Source: DATBIO01 sp036556965 (lineage in GTDB: Bacteria > Acidobacteriota > Vicinamibacteria > Fen-336). From it: DNA of 6,071 bases. Positions 5,399-6,071 of this stretch are shown piece by piece; the first letter of the stretch is position 1, and every line of letters begins with the position of its first letter. The DNA is taken from assembly GCA_036556965.1 (NCBI GenBank), contig DATBIO010000145.1, positions 1 to 6,071 of the forward strand, given 5' to 3'. The notes beneath the pieces were generated by a model. It was not told the DNA's origin and did not search any database. It was given only the letters and a program-made list of their open reading frames with translations. Made by a program: the position numbers and the translations under genes.

Positions 5399-6071
<673 letters not shown>

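Overview
This 6071-base window is very GC-rich (roughly 70 % by eye) and densely coded. It looks like chromosomal DNA of an uncultivated soil or sediment type bacterium. The protein style resembles Candidatus Rokubacteria / Methylomirabilota or a deltaproteobacterium-like lineage, but this taxonomic guess is an impression and was not tested. No tRNA, rRNA, CRISPR array, insertion sequence or phage gene is visible.

Layout. (1) Positions 1-3988 hold a three-gene minus-strand unit. It runs from an OPT-family membrane transporter (3988 to 1835), through a small NadR/AAA_28-type P-loop ATPase or kinase (1838 to 1287, 4-nt overlap with the transporter), to a polytopic membrane protein (1276 to beyond base 1). 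That last gene has an HdeD/DUF308-like N-terminal half and the first motif of a metallophosphoesterase where the window cuts it off. It is easy to miss because its stop codon lies outside the window. (2) A short AT-rich island at 4012-4019 separates the transporter from a divergent plus-strand gene (4027-4338) for a stand-alone [2Fe-2S] protein with a NuoG-like cysteine pattern. The same few bases read as a -10 box on both strands, and the plus-strand transcript may be leaderless. (3) A minus-strand gene for an uncharacterised 274-residue soluble, helix-rich protein (5181 to 4357) converges on the Fe-S gene with an 18-nt gap. (4) A 217-base intergenic region (5182-5398) carries two well-formed divergent sigma70-type promoters, an AT-rich upstream block and inverted repeats. 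(5) dnaK (Hsp70) begins at 5399 and runs off the right edge.

How the genes relate. The transporter, P-loop protein and membrane phosphoesterase candidate are almost certainly co-transcribed. A joint role, such as uptake of a peptide-like or metal-chelate substrate coupled to nucleotide-dependent modification, is only inference. dnaK is the first gene of its own unit, with no hrcA or grpE directly upstream. It has a near-consensus promoter with palindromic sequence placed where an operator would sit, but no full CIRCE element. The most distinctive observations are the overlapping symmetric -10 region between the transporter and Fe-S genes, the compact Fe-S protein itself, the membrane/phosphoesterase fusion, and the unknown gene divergent from dnaK.
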